From Chryseobacterium joostei (GTDB lineage: Bacteria; Bacteroidota; Bacteroidia; Flavobacteriales; Weeksellaceae): DNA of 64,000 nucleotides. A program made the position numbers and the translations under genes. The DNA lies in assembly GCF_003815775.1 (NCBI RefSeq), contig NZ_CP033926.1:3844001-3908000 (forward strand), in the 5' to 3' direction. Below the pieces are notes generated by a model. It did not search any database, was not told where the DNA came from, and saw nothing but the letters and a program-made list of their open reading frames with translations. This document shows positions 9,451 through 17,921 of the stretch, piece after piece (positions within the stretch are counted from its first letter, which is position 1; each line of letters starts with the position of its first letter).

Positions 9451-9482
9451 TTTTGCCAGCTACCAAAATCTTTTTAAATTTA
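9451..9482 (+). promoter_or_regulatory. Promoter of the paa operon
   Basis: TTTTG (9451-9455), then exactly 19 nt, then TAAATTTA (9475-9482), one mismatch from TAnnTTTG. Transcription should start near 9488-9490, inside the palindromic operator. Confidence 0.6.
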
Positions 9483-9485
9483 CAC

Positions 9486-9499
9486 CTAACAAATGTTAG
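9486..9499 (+). promoter_or_regulatory. Candidate TetR/PaaR operator
   Basis: The perfect inverted repeat CTAAC-AAAT-GTTAG directly follows the -7 box and covers the expected transcription start, an ideal repressor site. The half-sites resemble the TAACG-type sites reported for PaaR regulators. Confidence 0.55.
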
Positions 9500-9507
9500 T
9501 TAGTTTT

Positions 9508-10824
9508 ATGGATTTTTCAGTTGAATATCTGGAGCTGGGGCAGTTGAGACAGCTTCAATCTGACCGGTTGATTAATTTAATCGGTTATCTAGGAGAGAAA
9601 TCAGAGTTTTATAAAAGAAAACTTGATGAATTGGAAATATCTCCCAATGATATAAGGTCGATTGCAGATATCACGAAGCTTCCGATTACTTACAAACAGG
9701 ATTTAAGAGATAATTATCCGTTTGGTTTATTTACCGTTCCAAAAAGTGAGCTTCAGAGAATTCACTGCTCAAGCGGAACAACGGGAAAACCAACGGTGGT
9801 GGGATATACTAAGGAAGATGTAGATCTTTTTAGTGAAGTGGTAGCAAGATCTTTACACGCTGCAGGAGCCAGACCGGGAATGCAGTTGCATAACGCGTAT
9901 GGTTATGGAATTTTCACAGGGGGGCTAGGTCTTCATTATGGTGCAGAAATGCTGGGAATGAGTGTTCTTCCTATTTCCGGAGGAATGACTGCGAGACAGG
10001 TGGATTTGATTCTGGATTTTAAACCTGAAGTGATTTGTTGCTCACCATCTTATGCTTTAACCATTGCTGATGAGTTTGCTAATAGAGGAATCTCGGCAGA
10101 TGAAATTAGTCTTAAATATGCGGTGTTAGGATCAGAACCTTGGACGGAGATCATTAGAGGGCATATTGAGGAAAGATTGGGAGTGCATGCAACCAATATC
10201 TATGGTTTAAGTGAAATTATTGGCCCTGGAGTTTCCATGGAGGATTTTGAAGAGAAAGGAGGTTCTTACATCTGGGAAGATCATTTCTATCCTGAAATTT
10301 TAGATCCAATTACCAAGCAACCGGTTCCTTTTGGAGAAGAAGGAGTTTTGGTGATTACTACCTTAACGAAAAAAGCCATGCCACTTCTACGTTACTGGAC
10401 TAATGACATTACAAGCCTTTATTACGATGAAAATGCCAAAAGAACAATGGTGAAAATGAAACCGATTGTTGGCAGAGCAGATGATATGCTGATCGTAAGA
10501 GGAGTGAATGTTTATCCAAGCCAGATTGAAGAAGCATTCTCCCATGTAAAAGGAGTGGTTCCTAATTACTATTTGACTCCGATTGAAAAAGAACAAATGT
10601 GTGTAGCTTTAGATATTGATGTAGAAATTGCGGATGATCTTGTAAGCACTCAAAAAATAGAAGCAAATACCGATGATTATTTTAATTTTGTCGGAAGCTT
10701 CGGAAAAAATATAGAAAACGAAATCAAAAAACGGGTAGGGATCACCACAAAAGTGAAAATTCATACCCAGGACAGCTTGCCGAAGTGCGAAGGTGGAAAA
10801 ATTAATAGAATACTAAAAAAATAA
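9508..10824 (+). CDS. paaK: Phenylacetate-CoA ligase PaaK
   Basis: PaaK activates phenylacetate with ATP and CoA to phenylacetyl-CoA, the first step of the aerobic hybrid pathway. The 438-aa protein (start ATG 9508) has the adenylate-forming P-loop CSSGTTGKPTVVGYT, the GLSE motif and the C-terminal ANL small domain with VRGVNVYPSQIEE. The ATG at 9493 lies inside the operator palindrome only a few nt after the predicted transcription start, so the second ATG (MDFSVEYLELG) is preferred. Its stop overlaps the next gene start by 1 nt (TAATG). It is the first gene of the operon. Confidence 0.93.
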   Translation: MDFSVEYLELGQLRQLQSDRLINLIGYLGEKSEFYKRKLDELEISPNDIRSIADITKLPITYKQDLRDNYPFGLFTVPKSELQRIHCSSGTTGKPTVVGYTKEDVDLFSEVVARSLHAAGARPGMQLHNAYGYGIFTGGLGLHYGAEMLGMSVLPISGGMTARQVDLILDFKPEVICCSPSYALTIADEFANRGISADEISLKYAVLGSEPWTEIIRGHIEERLGVHATNIYGLSEIIGPGVSMEDFEEKGGSYIWEDHFYPEILDPITKQPVPFGEEGVLVITTLTKKAMPLLRYWTNDITSLYYDENAKRTMVKMKPIVGRADDMLIVRGVNVYPSQIEEAFSHVKGVVPNYYLTPIEKEQMCVALDIDVEIADDLVSTQKIEANTDDYFNFVGSFGKNIENEIKKRVGITTKVKIHTQDSLPKCEGGKINRILKK

Positions 10825-11909
10825 TGAACTCATTTTATAAACTTAAAACTGTAAAAGTTCAGAAAGATACTTCCGAAGCCGTGAGTGTAGCGGTAGAAAT
10901 TCCGGAGGAACTGAAAGACAAGTTCAGGTTCAAACAAGGGCAGTATCTGAATTTCCGAATGATGATCAACGGAAATGAAGAAAGACGTTCCTATTCTATC
11001 TGCAATGCTCCAAGCGAAAAGAGTAATACGCTGGAGGTTCTGGTAAAATTACTGGAAGGTGGAAAAGTATCAGGATATTTCAATGAGCATCTTCATATGG
11101 ATGAAATCCTGGAAGTAATGCCTCCAATGGGCGGTTTTAATACTTCTTATCACCCGACAAACGTAAAAACGTATGTTGGCCTGGCGGCAGGAAGCGGTAT
11201 CACTCCGGTTTTATCCAATATTAAAGAAAGTCTTTATCAGGAGCCTAACAGTAATGCGTATCTGTTTTACAGCAACAGAAGTATGAATCATATTTTGAGA
11301 AAGGCTGAAATTGATAAGTTGGTAGAACATTTCAACGGAAGACTTAAAGTGGTATATCTCGTAAGTAGAGAAAAACATGAGGATCCTGTTTTTGAAGGAA
11401 GAATTTCTCCGGAAAAATTAGATCAGCTGTTTGAAAGATATACAGATATTGATGTAAAAGAAGCTACCTATTTCATTTGTGGACCTTCAGAAATGATTAA
11501 AGGGATTGCTGATTATCTGAAAAAGGATAAAAAAGTGCCTGCAATTCAGGTTTTATTTGAATACTTCACTGCTCCGGATGAAGAAAATACAGAGGAGATG
11601 AGTGATGAATTCAAAGCAATTGCCAATATTGAAAGTATGGTAACGGTAATCATTGATGATGATGAATATTCGTTCCACCTTAATTCCAAAAAAGAGAGTA
11701 TCTTAGATAAAGCATTGAAAGACAATCTTCCTGTGCCTTTTGCTTGCAAAGGAGGAGTTTGTTGTACGTGTAAGGCAGAGGTTTTGGAGGGAGAAGTTTT
11801 CATGGAGAAAAACTATGCGCTTACCGAAGATGAAGTAGCCAGAGGCTTCGTTCTTACCTGTCAATGTCACCCGACAACGAATGTGGTGATGCTTAATTAT
11901 GATGTTTAA
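10824..11909 (+). CDS. paaE: Phenylacetyl-CoA epoxidase reductase subunit PaaE
   Basis: PaaE carries electrons from NADPH to the PaaABC(D) oxygenase. In the 361 aa there is a FAD-binding domain with RRSYSIC, a nucleotide-binding domain with GLAAGSGITP, and a C-terminal plant-type 2Fe-2S ferredoxin domain with the C-x4-C-x2-C...C pattern (FACKGGVCCTC ... LTCQCH). The gene order K-E-A-B-C-D, with the reductase placed before the oxygenase subunits, differs from the E. coli order A-B-C-D-E. It is translationally coupled to paaK. Confidence 0.93.
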   Translation: MNSFYKLKTVKVQKDTSEAVSVAVEIPEELKDKFRFKQGQYLNFRMMINGNEERRSYSICNAPSEKSNTLEVLVKLLEGGKVSGYFNEHLHMDEILEVMPPMGGFNTSYHPTNVKTYVGLAAGSGITPVLSNIKESLYQEPNSNAYLFYSNRSMNHILRKAEIDKLVEHFNGRLKVVYLVSREKHEDPVFEGRISPEKLDQLFERYTDIDVKEATYFICGPSEMIKGIADYLKKDKKVPAIQVLFEYFTAPDEENTEEMSDEFKAIANIESMVTVIIDDDEYSFHLNSKKESILDKALKDNLPVPFACKGGVCCTCKAEVLEGEVFMEKNYALTEDEVARGFVLTCQCHPTTNVVMLNYDV

Positions 11910-11995
11910 AAAATTAATGTAACAATATAACAATTTACCAGTGTAACAATCATTGGTACATTGGTAAACTGATACATTGCTAAATTGAAAAAATT
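11910..11995. repeat. Intergenic inverted-repeat element in the paa operon (copy A)
   Basis: TTTACCAGTGTA (11934-11945) faces TACATTGGTAAA (11957-11968), with an AACAATATAACAA prefix and a CTGATACATTGCTAAATT suffix that recur in other gaps of this operon. It ends against the paaA start. Confidence 0.7.
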
Positions 11996-12934
11996 ATGGA
12001 CTTAGAAAAATTTGTTCAATACGTTCACGACGAAAATAAAGTAGAACCAAAAGATGTAATGCCTGATGATTACAGAAAATTATTGGTTCGTCAAATTTCG
12101 CAGCATGCACATTCTGAGATTGTCGGGATGTTGCCGGAAGCAAACTGGATTTCCAGAGCTCCTTCATTGAGAAGAAAAATGGCTCTTTTGGCTAAGGTTC
12201 AGGATGAAGCAGGACATGGCTTATATTTATACTCTGCAACAGAAACGTTAGGAAACGGAACGATCAGAGCAGATAGAGATGCCACTTATGAAGATATGCT
12301 GGAAGGGAAAGCCAAGTATTCAAGTATATTTAATTACCCTACATTAAGCTGGGCAGATATTGGTGCCATCGGCTGGTTGGTAGACGGTGCCGCTATCATG
12401 AATCAGGTAATGCTGATGGGGAATTCTTATGGCCCTTATTCAAGAGCGATGGTGAAAATCTGTAAAGAAGAGTCCTTTCACCAAAGACAAGGATATGAAA
12501 TTCTTATGGCACTTTGCCGTGGTACAAAACAACAGAAAGAAATGGCACAGGCTTCGTTAAATCGTTTCTGGTGGCCGGCTTTAATGATGTTTGGACCTAA
12601 TGATGACAGTTCACCAAACTCTAAAATCTCTATGAATTATAGAGTAAAAAGAGAAAGTAATGACAGTCTTCGTCAGAGATTCATTGACGTTACCGTTTCT
12701 CAGGCAGAATTCTTAGGATTAACAATTCCTGATAAAGATCTGAAATGGAATGAGGAAAGACAACACTACGATTTTGGAGAACTTCCTTGGGATGAATTCA
12801 TGGAAATCTTAAAAGGAAATGGACCTTGTAATAAAAAGCGTATCGAAACGAAGAGAAAAGCGCAAAGAGAAAATTCTTGGGTAAAAGAAGCAGCTGCAGC
12901 TTTTGCAGAAAAACAACAAAAAGAAGTAATATAA
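11996..12934 (+). CDS. paaA: 1,2-phenylacetyl-CoA epoxidase catalytic subunit PaaA
   Basis: This is the di-iron oxygenase subunit that inserts one oxygen atom into the aromatic ring of phenylacetyl-CoA to give the 1,2-epoxide. The protein has 312 aa, the usual length. Ferritin-like helices carry the conserved carboxylate/His ligands ([18 protein letters not shown] and [14 protein letters not shown]). It works as a complex with PaaC and PaaB and takes electrons from PaaE. The start ATG at 11996 gives the familiar [11 protein letters not shown]-terminus. The C-terminal ~20 residues are Ala/Glu/Gln-rich. Confidence 0.95.
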   Translation: MDLEKFVQYVHDENKVEPKDVMPDDYRKLLVRQISQHAHSEIVGMLPEANWISRAPSLRRKMALLAKVQDEAGHGLYLYSATETLGNGTIRADRDATYEDMLEGKAKYSSIFNYPTLSWADIGAIGWLVDGAAIMNQVMLMGNSYGPYSRAMVKICKEESFHQRQGYEILMALCRGTKQQKEMAQASLNRFWWPALMMFGPNDDSSPNSKISMNYRVKRESNDSLRQRFIDVTVSQAEFLGLTIPDKDLKWNEERQHYDFGELPWDEFMEILKGNGPCNKKRIETKRKAQRENSWVKEAAAAFAEKQQKEVI

Positions 12935-13047
12935 TAAGGTAACAATATACCAATGTAAAAATGTAACAATCAATTTGTCATTCTTAGTAAAGCGAAGAAT
13001 TTCATTGATAAACTGGTACATTGATACATTGTTTAATTAATTTGACT
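12935..13047. repeat. Intergenic repeat element in the paa operon (copy B)
   Basis: It contains TACCAATGTA and, further on, AAACTGGTACATTGATACATTG. The interior TCATTCTTAGTAAAGCGAAG is a degenerate form of the TCATTCTGA-GCGAAG element common between genes in this phylum. Confidence 0.6.
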
Positions 13048-13329
13048 ATGGCAAATTTAGATATGTGGGAAGTGTTTATTCAAACTAAACCGGGATTATC
13101 TCACAAACACGTTGGAATAGTACAGGCACCAACAGCAGAAATGGCTTTGCAAAATGCAAGAGACGTTTATACGAGAAGAAAAGAGGGTACCTCAGTTTGG
13201 GTAGTTCCAAGTAAATATATTGTGACTTCAGAAGGAGTAGACAAGGAAGCTTTCTTCGATCCGGCTGATGACAAATTGTACCGTCACCCGACTTTCTATG
13301 ATATTCCAAACGATGTAAAAAATATGTAG
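13048..13329 (+). CDS. paaB: 1,2-phenylacetyl-CoA epoxidase subunit PaaB
   Basis: PaaB is the small structural subunit that bridges PaaAC heterodimers in the epoxidase. The 93-aa protein starts at ATG 13048 (MANLDMWEVFIQTKPGLSHKHVG), the family's typical opening, with the GTSVWVVPS segment near residue 50. The upstream in-frame TTG at 13021 would only add residues encoded by the repeat element and is rejected. It lies between paaA and paaC as in other Bacteroidota paa clusters. Confidence 0.93.
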   Translation: MANLDMWEVFIQTKPGLSHKHVGIVQAPTAEMALQNARDVYTRRKEGTSVWVVPSKYIVTSEGVDKEAFFDPADDKLYRHPTFYDIPNDVKNM

Positions 13330-13440
13330 AAAATTGTATTAATGTAAAACGTATTAAAGTAAAATTACAGCTTCTTTGAACGGTTCTTTTACAAATCATT
13401 AATACATTTTTCATTGAGTCATTTTACAAAAAGTAAAAAA
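13330..13440. repeat. Intergenic repeat-like stretch in the paa operon (copy C)
   Basis: ATTAATGTAAAA near 13339 faces TTTTACAAATCATTAAT near 13387-13403. This is a looser version of the inverted repeats in the neighbouring gaps. Confidence 0.45.
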
Positions 13441-14190
13441 ATGAACCCATTATATAATTATTTATTAAAACTAGCAGACGACAGTTTCATTATGGGACAG
13501 CGTTTGTCTGCATGGTGCGGTGAAGGTCCTTATCTGGAGGAAGATATTGCATTAACGAACATTGCTTTGGATGAACTTGGACAGGCTAACAACTTTTACG
13601 TTTATGCTTCCAGGGTGATTGATAACGGCAAAAGTGAGGATGATTTGGCTTTCCTAAGATACGAACATGAATATCTAAATGCACACTGGGTAGAACTTCC
13701 CAATGAAGATTATGCACAAACTATTTTGAAAGTGTATGTTTTTGCAGTCTATCAAAAGCTGATGTATGAAGCATTATCTAATTCTGCTAATGAAGAACTT
13801 TCTGCAATTGCTCAGAAATCTTTGAAAGAAGTAAGATATCACTATACCCATGCTGCATCCTGGATGAAAATTTTTGCTCAGGGAACAGAAGAAAGCAAAA
13901 CTCGTTTAGAAAAAGCAATTGAAGATATCTGGGAATATACAAAAGGATTATTCGCAAAAGTAGACGGAGAAGATGATTTAGCTATTTTAAATATCGTTCC
14001 TAATGTTGATGAGTTATACAAAGACTTCGTTGCCATTACAGAGAAAGACTTTCAGGATTTTGGATTAGAATATCCAGCGAATCCGTTTATGCAGCCAAAA
14101 TCAAGAACAGGATATCATACAGAATATTTTGGATTTATTCTTTGTGAACTTCAGTATATGCAGAGAGCGTATCCGGGATGTACATGGTAG
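13441..14190 (+). CDS. paaC: 1,2-phenylacetyl-CoA epoxidase subunit PaaC
   Basis: PaaC is the structural partner of PaaA in the epoxidase; it has the ferritin-like fold but is not the catalytic subunit. The 249-aa protein starts at ATG 13441 (MNPLYNYLLKLADDSFIMGQRLSAWCGEGP), matching the family. A TTG at 13414 would add nine residues unlike the family and is not used. Conserved motifs include EEDIALTNIALDELGQA and the C-terminal HTEYFGFILCELQYMQR. Confidence 0.94.
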   Translation: MNPLYNYLLKLADDSFIMGQRLSAWCGEGPYLEEDIALTNIALDELGQANNFYVYASRVIDNGKSEDDLAFLRYEHEYLNAHWVELPNEDYAQTILKVYVFAVYQKLMYEALSNSANEELSAIAQKSLKEVRYHYTHAASWMKIFAQGTEESKTRLEKAIEDIWEYTKGLFAKVDGEDDLAILNIVPNVDELYKDFVAITEKDFQDFGLEYPANPFMQPKSRTGYHTEYFGFILCELQYMQRAYPGCTW

Positions 14191-14217
14191 AAAAAATGAG
14201 GTAAATCTCAGATAATA

Positions 14218-14682
14218 ATGAACGATTTATTAAACTTATTAAAAACAATCCCAGATCCGGAAATTCCGGTCATTGATATTGTGGAATTAGGGATCGTAAG
14301 AGACGCACAAATCACAGGTGAAAATACTTGTGAAGTAATAATTACGCCTACTTATTCCGCTTGTCCTGCAATGTTCACCATTGAAGAGGATATTATCAAA
14401 ATGATGAAAGAGAATGGATGGGATGCAAAGGTGGTGACCAAAATGTTTCCTATCTGGACAACAGACTGGTTGACGGATGAAGCAAGAGAAAAACTTAGGG
14501 TTTACGGGATCACGCCTCCTGAAAAAGGAGCAGACGAACATCATATCGGAAAACCGAAAAAATGTCCACGTTGCGGTTCTGAGCATACCAAACAGATCAG
14601 CAGATTCGGGTCTACCTTGTGTAAGGCTTCTTATCAATGCTTAGACTGTCTGGAGCCGTTTGATTATTTTAAATGCCATTAA
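14218..14682 (+). CDS. paaD: PaaD, iron-sulfur maturation protein of the phenylacetyl-CoA epoxidase
   Basis: This 154-aa protein has an N-terminal MIP18/DUF59 domain (IPDPEIPVIDIVELGIVRD, TYSACPAM) followed by a zinc-ribbon-like tail with four Cys: CPRCGSEHT ... CLDCLEPFDYFKCH. PaaD is thought to help assemble or maintain the epoxidase complex metal centres. It lies 27 nt after paaC with no repeat element in between. Confidence 0.92.
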   Translation: MNDLLNLLKTIPDPEIPVIDIVELGIVRDAQITGENTCEVIITPTYSACPAMFTIEEDIIKMMKENGWDAKVVTKMFPIWTTDWLTDEAREKLRVYGITPPEKGADEHHIGKPKKCPRCGSEHTKQISRFGSTLCKASYQCLDCLEPFDYFKCH

Positions 14683-14823
14683 GAAATGTAGCAATCTAGT
14701 AATATGACAATCTAATCACACCAATAATGCATAGCATTGAAATATTCGCACTCTAATTGGTAAATTGTTACATTGTTATACTGTTAAATTATTATATTTA
14801 TCTGAACTTAAATAGATGTTTTT
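14683..14823. repeat. Intergenic repeat element in the paa operon (copy D)
   Basis: GTAGCAATCTAGTAATATGACAATCTAAT is followed ~45 nt later by TTGGTAAATTGTTACATTG and TACTGTTAAATT, the same word set as in the other copies. It lies just upstream of paaG. Confidence 0.55.
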
Positions 14824-15624
14824 ATGTATACACAACTCGATATTGAATCGCATTTTGACGGGAAGCTCAAAATAGCATATCTTAATCAGCCTGAAACAAT
14901 GAATGCTCTTACAAAGCCTGCTTTGGCAGACTTGAGAGATTTTGTGAAAGAATGCAGTAATGATGAAACTGTAAGATGTGTTGCCATTTCCGGAAGAGGA
15001 AGAGCGTTTTGCTCCGGTCAGAATTTGGATGAAGCTTTCGTGACTGGTAAAGAGCACCATGATCAGGATATCATCAGAAAAATTGTGGTAGATTACTACA
15101 ATCCGTTGGTTACCGAAGTTACTCGTTGTAAAAAGCCGGTTATTGCATTGGTAAACGGCCCAGCAGTAGGTGCAGGTGCTATGTTAGCATTAATCTGCGA
15201 CTTTGTATTGGCAAACAACAAAGCCTATTTTTCACAGGCGTTTTCAAATATCGGTTTGATTCCTGATACAGGAGGAACTTATTTCTTACCGAAACTTTTA
15301 GGTAGACAATTAGCGAATTATTTAGCCTTCACAGGTAAAAAATTATCTGCCGAAGAATCTAAATCTTACGGTCTTGTTGCTGAGGTTTTCAGCGAAGAAG
15401 AATTCGGACCAAAATCAATGGAGATTCTTGAGAAAATGGCAAACATGCCAACAGCAGCCCTTAAACTGACGAAAAAAGCTTTTGCTCAATCTTATACAAA
15501 CACTTTGAAAGAGCAGTTGGAACTTGAAGGAGATCTACAGCAGGAAGCTGCAGAAACAGAAGACTTCCTGGAGGGAGTAAATGCCTTTTTACAGAAAAGA
15601 AAACCTAATTATAAAGGAAAATAA
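14824..15624 (+). CDS. paaG: PaaG, 1,2-epoxyphenylacetyl-CoA isomerase (crotonase family)
   Basis: PaaG converts the ring-epoxide to the seven-membered oxepin-CoA and also serves as a double-bond isomerase in the later steps. The 266-aa crotonase fold has the oxyanion-hole segments SGRGRAFCSGQNLDE and NGPAVGAGAMLALICDFV, and the FSNIGLIPDTGGTYFLPKLLG segment with the catalytic Asp (PDTGG). It follows the epoxidase genes and precedes paaH, as expected for the pathway order. Confidence 0.92.
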   Translation: MYTQLDIESHFDGKLKIAYLNQPETMNALTKPALADLRDFVKECSNDETVRCVAISGRGRAFCSGQNLDEAFVTGKEHHDQDIIRKIVVDYYNPLVTEVTRCKKPVIALVNGPAVGAGAMLALICDFVLANNKAYFSQAFSNIGLIPDTGGTYFLPKLLGRQLANYLAFTGKKLSAEESKSYGLVAEVFSEEEFGPKSMEILEKMANMPTAALKLTKKAFAQSYTNTLKEQLELEGDLQQEAAETEDFLEGVNAFLQKRKPNYKGK

Positions 15625-15698
15625 AAAAATTGTACAATGTAGAAAGTAAAATGTACAGTTAAATGCTTTTTACATTGTACATTTTACATTGTACAAAA
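15625..15698. repeat. Long near-perfect hairpin ending at the paaH start codon (copy E)
   Basis: Outer arms TTGTACAATGTA (15630-15641) and TACATTGTACAA (15685-15696) are perfect complements. Inner arms TAAAATGTACA and TGTACATTTTA are also perfect. The right arm ends 2 nt before the paaH ATG, so it could affect translation of paaH. Confidence 0.8.
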
Positions 15699-16832
15699 AT
15701 GAAGAATATTGGAATTATTGGGGCAGGAACCATGGGCGTTGGAATTGCTCAGGTGGCTGCAACAGCAGGATGCAAGGTCGTTTTATTTGACGCCAATGCT
15801 CCACAAATAGATAAAGCACTTTCAGGCTTAGAGAAAACACTTCAAAAACTTGCCGAAAAAGGCAAGATTTCTCAGGAAAAAGCTACAGAAATCAGAAACA
15901 ATATTGCTAAAGGTGAAACCCTGCAGGATTTAAAAGATTCTGATCTGGTTATTGAAGCAATCATTGAGAATAAAGACATCAAAACCAAGGTTTTTACAGA
16001 ACTTGAAACCTATGTATCTGAAAACTGTATCATTGGTTCCAATACATCATCCATTTCCATCACCTCTCTTGGTGCAGAATTAAAGAAACCGGAGCGTTTC
16101 ATCGGAATTCACTTCTTCAATCCGGCTCCTTTGATGCCGTTAGTGGAAGTAATTCCCTCTTTATTAACAGAAAAAACGTTAGCAGAAAAAATCTACAACC
16201 TCATGAAAGACTGGGGGAAAACACCTGTTTTTGCTAAGGATATTCCAGGATTTATTGTTAACAGAATTGCCCGCCCTTATTACGGTGAAGGATTAAGGAT
16301 TGTTGAAGAAAACATTGCAACACCGGAACAGGTAGATGAAGCAATGAAAACCCTTGGAAACTTCAAAATGGGACCTTTTGAATTAATGGACCTTATTGGA
16401 GTTGACGTTAACTTTGCTGTAACAACTACTGTTTACAAAGATTATTTCTACGATCCGAAATACAAACCATCTCTATTGCAACAGAGAATGTCTGAGGCAA
16501 AACTTCACGGAAGAAAAACAGGAAGAGGTTTTTATGACTATAATGAAGGAGCGGTAAAACCTGAAGCCCAAAAAGATGATGCTCTTTATCAGCAGATTTT
16601 TTTAAGAATCATTTCAATGTTGATTAATGAAGCTGTAGAAGCTAAAAGATTAGGCGTTGCAAATGATGATGATATCGAATTGGCAATGCAGAAAGGTGTA
16701 AATTATCCAAAAGGATTATTAAGCTGGGGAAAAGAAATCGGATATTCAAAAATCTCTGAAACGCTGCAGAATCTTTACGAAGAATATCAGGAAGAAAGGT
16801 ACAGACAAAGCCCTTTGCTTCGTAAACTATAA
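15699..16832 (+). CDS. paaH: PaaH, 3-hydroxyadipyl-CoA dehydrogenase (3-hydroxyacyl-CoA dehydrogenase family)
   Basis: PaaH oxidises 3-hydroxyadipyl-CoA to 3-oxoadipyl-CoA with NAD+. The 377-aa protein starts at ATG 15699 (MKNIGIIGAGTMGVGIAQ), directly giving the Rossmann GxGxxG motif; an upstream ATG at 15663 lies in the repeat element. The family HFFNPAPLMPLVEVI and GFIVNRIARPYYGE motifs follow, then the C-terminal dimerisation domain. A second C-terminal HAD domain-like segment (~300-377) ends in KGLLSWGKEIG. It is a normal length for single-function enzymes of this class. Confidence 0.92.
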   Translation: MKNIGIIGAGTMGVGIAQVAATAGCKVVLFDANAPQIDKALSGLEKTLQKLAEKGKISQEKATEIRNNIAKGETLQDLKDSDLVIEAIIENKDIKTKVFTELETYVSENCIIGSNTSSISITSLGAELKKPERFIGIHFFNPAPLMPLVEVIPSLLTEKTLAEKIYNLMKDWGKTPVFAKDIPGFIVNRIARPYYGEGLRIVEENIATPEQVDEAMKTLGNFKMGPFELMDLIGVDVNFAVTTTVYKDYFYDPKYKPSLLQQRMSEAKLHGRKTGRGFYDYNEGAVKPEAQKDDALYQQIFLRIISMLINEAVEAKRLGVANDDDIELAMQKGVNYPKGLLSWGKEIGYSKISETLQNLYEEYQEERYRQSPLLRKL

Positions 16833-16937
16833 AATGTACCAATGTATCAGTTTACCAATATTATAACGGAGCTACGCTGAGCTTGTCAAAGTATGATATT
16901 GGTAAACTGATAGATGGCTAAATAGTTACATTAAAAA
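16833..16937. repeat. Intergenic inverted-repeat element in the paa operon (copy F)
   Basis: CAGTTTACCAATAT (16848-16861) and ATATTGGTAAACTG (16896-16909) are a perfect 14-bp inverted repeat. The loop carries GGAGCTACGCTGAGCTTGTC, which resembles another widespread intergenic palindrome of this phylum. Confidence 0.75.
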
Positions 16938-17246
16938 ATGAATATAGAAGAATTCAGGGATGAATTGGAGGTAAGGCTTTCCATTGAAAAGCAGTATTTA
17001 ACTCAGGAAGCAGCATCTATTGATGAATCAGAAAGGCTTGAACTACTCGGAAAGTTTAATGAGAAATATAAGGAGCTGATCAAAAGATTAGCCAATGAAA
17101 GTGGAATTGATTTAAATGCATCTTATCTCTCGGAAAATTTATCAGAATCAGAAGATCTTTCATACGAGCAGATTATTCTGGGTAAAACGATGAATGTGTA
17201 CGACAGATTATCTGATGAGCTATATGAAGAAATAACAAACCTATAG
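16938..17246 (+). CDS. Small hypothetical protein in the paa operon, 102 aa
   Basis: I do not recognise the family. The protein is soluble, strongly acidic and mostly helical (MNIEEFRDELEVRLSIEKQY...), with no Cys and no signal peptide. It ends 2 nt before the paaI start, so the two are translated together, and it sits inside the catabolic operon between paaH and paaI. A role as an accessory or interaction partner for the phenylacetate enzymes is plausible from position only. The helical N-terminus with Glu/Lys repeats could form a short coiled coil. Confidence 0.75.
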   Translation: MNIEEFRDELEVRLSIEKQYLTQEAASIDESERLELLGKFNEKYKELIKRLANESGIDLNASYLSENLSESEDLSYEQIILGKTMNVYDRLSDELYEEITNL

Positions 17247-17248
17247 AA

Positions 17249-17662
17249 ATGAATCCAAGACAAGTTGCAGATTATATGTTCAATCAGGATTATTTTTCCC
17301 AATGGATGAATATCAAAATGATTGAAGTAAAAGAAAATTATTGCCTGATAGAAATGCCCATCAAAAAGGATATGATCAATGGGCTTAAAACAGTTCACGG
17401 AGGTGTTACGTTTGCTTTTGCTGACTCTGCGCTGGCATTTTCCTCCAACAATACGGGAAATGCCGCCGTAGCCTTGAATTGTATCATCAATTTTACCAAG
17501 GCAGGAAAAGAGGGTGATACTTTCAGGGCAGAAAGTATCTTGGTAAATGATACAAGAAAAACAGCTGTTTATGACATTAAAATCACCAATCAAAATGATG
17601 AGCTGATTGCAAAATTTGTCGGAACAGTCTATAAAATCGGAAAGAAAGTAATAGATCTTTAG
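17249..17662 (+). CDS. paaI: PaaI, hotdog-fold thioesterase
   Basis: PaaI is an acyl-CoA thioesterase that releases CoA from stalled or toxic pathway intermediates such as hydroxyphenylacetyl-CoA. The 137-aa protein has the hotdog motif LKTVHGGVTFAFADSALAFSSNN, with the HGG...D catalytic region near residues 50-58. It is coupled to the 102-aa protein upstream (2-nt gap). The length matches family members. Confidence 0.92.
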   Translation: MNPRQVADYMFNQDYFSQWMNIKMIEVKENYCLIEMPIKKDMINGLKTVHGGVTFAFADSALAFSSNNTGNAAVALNCIINFTKAGKEGDTFRAESILVNDTRKTAVYDIKITNQNDELIAKFVGTVYKIGKKVIDL

Positions 17663-17921
17663 GCTCAATGTCGTAATGTAATCATTTACTGATCTAATAA
17701 TTGGTAAATAAAATTACGGCTAAAAAAGTAGAAGAAACAAAATATTGGCTCTATCTCTGTAAGCATTCTAAAAGCTATCATTTTCAATGAAAGATGCAGA
17801 GATTTGAAAAGGTATATATCAAATATTAAGTACAAGTTTAAATAAAAATCAATAACCAATATGACAATGTATCGATAATTGTTACACTGTTAGATTGCTA
17901 AATTGTTACATTAAAATCATT
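17663..17921. repeat. Intergenic region with repeat element in the paa operon (copy G)
   Basis: This 259-nt gap has no gene. Its ends carry the recurring words GTAATGTAATCATTTACTGATC and ATAATTGTTACACTGTTAG with GCTAAATTGTTACATT; the middle (~17730-17850) is unrelated AT-rich sequence in which I see nothing. Confidence 0.5.

Noticed and set aside
9493..9507. ATG at 9493 as start of paaK
   Set aside because: It lies inside the operator palindrome within a few nt of the predicted transcription start; the ATG at 9508 fits better.
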